In this document: one piece after another, positions 60,963 to 64,000 of the stretch | Layout of the letters: the number at the start of each line of letters is the position of its first letter | How positions within the stretch are numbered: position 1 is the first letter of the stretch | Source of the DNA: Anagrus nilaparvatae | Taxonomy: Eukaryota; Arthropoda; Insecta; Hymenoptera; Mymaridae | Direction of reading: 5' to 3' | Length of the DNA stretch: 64,000 bases | NCBI GenBank assembly: GCA_022575985.1 | Contig: JAKSXM010000137.1 | Span: 17,936,001-18,000,000 of the forward strand | Made by a program: the position numbers and the translations under genes | The notes under the pieces: model-generated | The model's database searches: none | Told to the model about the DNA's origin: nothing | Seen by the model: the letters and a program-made list of their open reading frames with translations, nothing else

Positions 60963-61992
60963 TCCCGCGCAGTTTTAGATTATTTGACACAAATATGGGC
61001 CAAACAATTTGCCATATATGGGATATTGTATTTCCCATATATGAGAAAATGTATTTCCCAAATATCGCCAATGATTATTGGCCATATATGGGCAGAATAT
61101 TTAAACTTGATTTTTAAAATCTTTTAATTTTTATAATATTTATAAGTATTTTAATATTTTAATGAAGTAAAATGAAATAAAAAATTTTCTGTTTTAAAAA
61201 AACGTATTTATTTGATCAGACTATTATTATTTTACAATACAAAAAGTTAACACTTTAATAAAAAGTAAAAAATACTAACATAAATTATGCTCTAAATTTT
61301 AAGTAAAAAAATACTGGATTCCTTTTTGACTGTCAGAATATTCAAACATCAGATTGGATTGCCTCTTGACCAATGGAATCTGTAACATAAATAAGTGCAA
61401 TTTTTTCGTTAGTTTACTTTTAAGAAATCAAAATTAACGACATTTATAAATTTTAAATATTAATTGCTCTGGAAATGAACAATCGAAAGTACCCAAACGA
61501 AGACTTATTTTTAAAAATTCTTAAAATACCTCAAATTTGAATTAAAAAAATCTTAGAATATTTAGAATTCAATTTTATCAAAGAAATTTTATTAAAGATT
61601 TCATTTTTAACCAACTAAAATCTTTACTAGTTATGCTGCTGAAATTAATTTCCATAAAAATTTCAGCCAGAAAATTGGTAAAAAAAAAGATTAAAAATAA
61701 AATTTTTCAATCATACCTGAAATTAATTTAGCGACTTCGTGACTTTGATCATGCCTGGATCTAGAGCCTGAATTATATTAGAAGCTGATTAGAAGCCTAG
61801 ATTTATTCCGCGAGGTTATTTTTTCTGGAAAATAAGGATTTTTTTTCTTCAAAAAATTTAGGGTTATAATAATCATTCGAAAAAAAAAATAAAAATAAAT
61901 AACTTTTTATTATAACTTACATTTATTATTATTTTATTTTGTACAATTTTTCTTTTCGTGTAGCTTTATTCTTCTGACCTTCTTTCAATAAT
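60963..61992. repeat. Left inverted arm of the giant foldback element
   Basis: It is the inverted copy of about 62188-63252. Landmarks are ATCCGATTGCCTCTTGACC-like text at about 61352, GTACCCAAACGAAGAC at 61491, CTGGATCTAGAGCC at 61755 and CGCGAGGTTATTTTTTCTGG at 61810. Perfect CCATATATGG sites lie at 61012-61021 and 61082-61091. Confidence 0.85.
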
Positions 61993-62187
61993 TGTTAAAT
62001 TATTTTTTTTAATAATTAATAACTACCGATATAAACATTAATCGCCTCGAAAAACAACATTATTTGAACATGCAGAAGTTGTCAATTTATGATAAATATG
62101 AAACTTGAATTCTACAAATTTGGGGTTAAATATGTTATGTTTAGTTTTTACTAAGAAAATTTTAAGAAAAAATGTATTATTATCGTT

Positions 62188-63252
62188 ATTATTGAAAGAA
62201 AATCGAGAAAAAAATTAGAAGAATAAAAATATATGAAAAGAAAAATTGTGGAAAATAAAATAATAAATTAAATGTAAGTTACAATAAAAAGTTATTTATT
62301 TTTATTTTTTTTTTTCGAATGATTATTATAACCCTACATTTTTTGAAGAAAAAAAATCCTTATTTTCCAGAAAAAATAACCTCGCGGAATAAATCTTGGC
62401 TTCTAATCAGCTTCTAATATAATCCAGGCTCTAGATCCAGGCATGATAAATTTAGATCCATATTACTCAAAGTCACGAAGTCGCTAAATTAGTTTCAGGT
62501 ATGATTGAAAAATTTTATTTTTAATCTTTTTTTTTACCAATTTTCTGGCTGAAATTTTTATGGAAATTAATTTCAGCAGCTTAACTAGTAAAGATTTTAG
62601 TTGGTTAAAAATGAAATCTTTAATAAAATTTCTTTGATAAAATTGAATTCTAAATATTCTAAGATTTTTTTAATTCAAATTTGAGGTATTTTAAGAATTT
62701 TTAAAAATAAGTCTTCGTTAGGGTACTTTCGATTGTTCATTTCCAGAGCAATTAATATTTAAAATTTATAAATGTCGTTAATTTTGATTTCTTAAAAGTA
62801 AAGTAACGAAAAAATTGCACTTATTTATGTTACAGGTTCCATTGGTCAAGAGGCAATCCAATCTGATGTTTGAATATTCTGACAGTCAAAAAGGAATTTA
62901 GTATTTTTTTACTTAAAATTTAGAGCATAATTTATGTTAGTATTTTTTACTTTTTATTAAAGTGTTAACTTTTTGTATTGTAAAATAATAATAGTCTGAT
63001 CAAATAAATACGTTTTTTTAAAACAGAAAATTTTTTATTTCATTTTACTTCATTAAAATATTAAAATACTTATAAATATTATAAAAATTAAAAGATTTTA
63101 AAAATCAAGTTTAAATATTCTGCCCATATATGGCCAATAATCATTGGCGATATTTGGGAAATACATTTTCTCATATATGGGAAATACAATATCCCATATA
63201 TAGCAAATTGTTTGGCCCATATTTGTGTCAAATAATCTAAAACTACGCGGGA
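62188..63252. repeat. Right inverted arm of the giant foldback element
   Basis: It is the inverted copy of 60963-61992, slightly longer because of an insertion of about 20 bp around 62440-62470 (AATTTAGATCCATATTACTC). One perfect CCATATATGG remains at 63124-63133; the counterpart of the other reads CCATATATAG. Confidence 0.85.
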
Positions 63253-63478
63253 TAATAAAATAAAATATTAATTATTTTTTAATTATTTATTTTAAAGTGT
63301 AAAAATATAAATTAATCAATAAATTTTTTAAATAAAAATATTTTTATTGATTCTAAAGATTGCTCTAAGAAAGTTATTACAGTGTATTTAATAAAAAGAA
63401 GTACGATTTCCAAAGATATTAAAATACTCGAAAAATACAATTTTATATTTCAAAATCAAACCTTTTCTTTTATTTTTT

Positions 63479-63640
63479 GGTTCCTCAATGAGGAACCATT
63501 GTGATGGGTCAAATTTTGGTTTTTGATTTTTTGGCATATAAGCACGTTTTGAGACCTCAGGAAGGTAAAAAACCGGTTTTTAAAAAATATCTATAAGTGT
63601 GTGTGGGTGTGTGTGTGTATGTATGTAATCGGTGATATTT
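63479..63640. repeat. Short hairpin followed by a GT microsatellite, probable repeat end
   Basis: GGTTCCTCAATGAGGAACC (63479-63497) is a perfect 9-bp inverted repeat around one base. It is followed by GGTCAAATTTTGG, AAGCACGTTTTGAGACCTCAGG, an AAAAACCGGTTTTTAAA block, and then GTGTGTGTGGGTGTGTGTGT with GTATGTATGT. This arrangement looks like the terminus of a retroelement or other interspersed repeat, but I cannot name it. Confidence 0.4.
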
Positions 63641-63781
63641 CACAAACATTATGGAATTAAAAAAGTAAAAATAATATTTTATTGACCAGAATTGGAGCTG
63701 AACTTAATTTTTTATTGTTTCAAATTATTTATAATAAATAAAACAATACAAATTATTTTGATGTTTAACAATTTTTTTATT

Positions 63782-63959
63782 TCACAATATTTCATCAACA
63801 AATCCGTTGGCCTCTTCAGGTGATCTGAATACAAAAATTATATAATTTTTTCTTAATTACTAATGAACAATATGAGAATTTAAAAAAATTTTATATTAAC
63901 AATGTGTTAAACTTACATAAAAATACTTGTTTTTTGAGCTATGCGACACTGGGTGCTGC
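63782..63959 (-). CDS. Possible 3' end of an unidentified gene (two 43-nt exons)
   Basis: On the minus strand, 63959-63917 is preceded by ATATAG and followed by GTAAGT. The stretch 63824-63782 is preceded by TTTTTGTATTCAG and ends in TGA. Joined in the one open frame they read STQCRIAQKTSIFISPEEAN and then GFVDEIL before the stop. An AATAAA follows the stop almost at once (minus strand, near 63778-63773). Composition is protein-like and both splice sites are good on the inner side; the outer acceptor is weaker. The rest of the gene would lie beyond the right edge. No family is recognised, so this could still be chance. Confidence 0.4.
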
Positions 63960-64000
63960 CTATATGAGACTAATTATTTTTTATTATTTAAAAAAATCTT

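Larger units (their letters stand above)
60963..63252. mobile_element. Giant foldback element with TA flanks
   Basis: The element starts TCCCGCGCAGTTTTAGATTA and ends with the near-exact reverse complement TAATCTAAAACTACGCGGGA, with TA directly outside both ends (60961-60962 and 63253-63254). The left arm (to about 61992) and the right arm (from about 62188) mirror each other almost base for base around a loop of about 195 bp. The arms differ by scattered single substitutions and an insertion of about 20 bp in the right arm near 62450. There is no open frame of note. TA flanks fit a Tc1/mariner-type target duplication, so this is most likely a large non-autonomous foldback transposon. The outer 130 bp of each arm holds repeated CCCATATATGG-type motifs. 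Confidence 0.85.

Noticed and set aside
60963..63252. Palindrome as an assembly artefact from a folded-back read.
   Set aside because: The arms differ by scattered substitutions and a 20-bp indel, and the ends carry symmetric TA flanks; an artefact would be essentially perfect and without target-site signs. Long-read confirmation is still needed.

Overview
The window is AT-rich eukaryotic DNA with GT-AG introns, most likely from an insect. Three things support this: a six-cysteine odorant-binding protein, a clan-3-like (CYP6-type) cytochrome P450, and a degenerate CCTAA/TTAGG pentamer array of the insect telomere type. A hymenopteran parasitoid with a very AT-rich genome would fit, but that is a guess and the sequence does not fix the order. 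No bacterial, plasmid, CRISPR or viral gene cluster was seen.

There are three complete protein-coding genes and the end of a possible fourth. (1) 5334-7070, plus strand: a five-exon classical odorant-binding protein of 133 aa, with a small inverted-repeat element in intron 4. (2) 12776-18481, plus strand: a five-exon cytochrome P450 of 516 aa. All core motifs are intact although intron 3 has grown to 3.8 kb. That intron holds a nested insertion: terminal inverted repeats, a 25-bp tandem array, a C15 tract, a decayed Ty3/gypsy gag-pol remnant and a 24-bp tandem array. (3) 52496-56904, minus strand: a two-exon, glutamine-rich protein of 1113 aa with seven C2H2 zinc fingers, probably a DNA-binding transcription regulator. 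(4) 63782-63959, minus strand: two 43-nt exons that may be the 3' end of a gene running past the window edge.

The 34 kb between the P450 and the zinc-finger gene, and most other non-coding stretches, show no recognisable gene. They hold several families of small non-autonomous repeats built from inverted repeats. The clearest are a foldback family centred on a GTTTACCCGCGC / GCGCGGGTAAAC palindrome (four palindromic copies plus fragments), a two-hairpin repeat with GCGAAGC at the tip of a long stem (several copies), and single foldback elements at 7.3-7.75 kb and 31.25-31.77 kb. The largest is a 2.29-kb element at 60963-63252, made of two inverted arms of about 1.03-1.07 kb around a loop of about 0.2 kb and flanked by TA on both sides. 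A decayed non-LTR retrotransposon fragment lies at 2.9-3.4 kb.

I found no multi-gene system. The most unusual content is this collection of hairpin-forming elements, especially the giant TA-flanked foldback and the recurrence of the GCGAAGC mini-hairpin motif in otherwise different repeats. Element boundaries and repeat-family membership were judged by eye.
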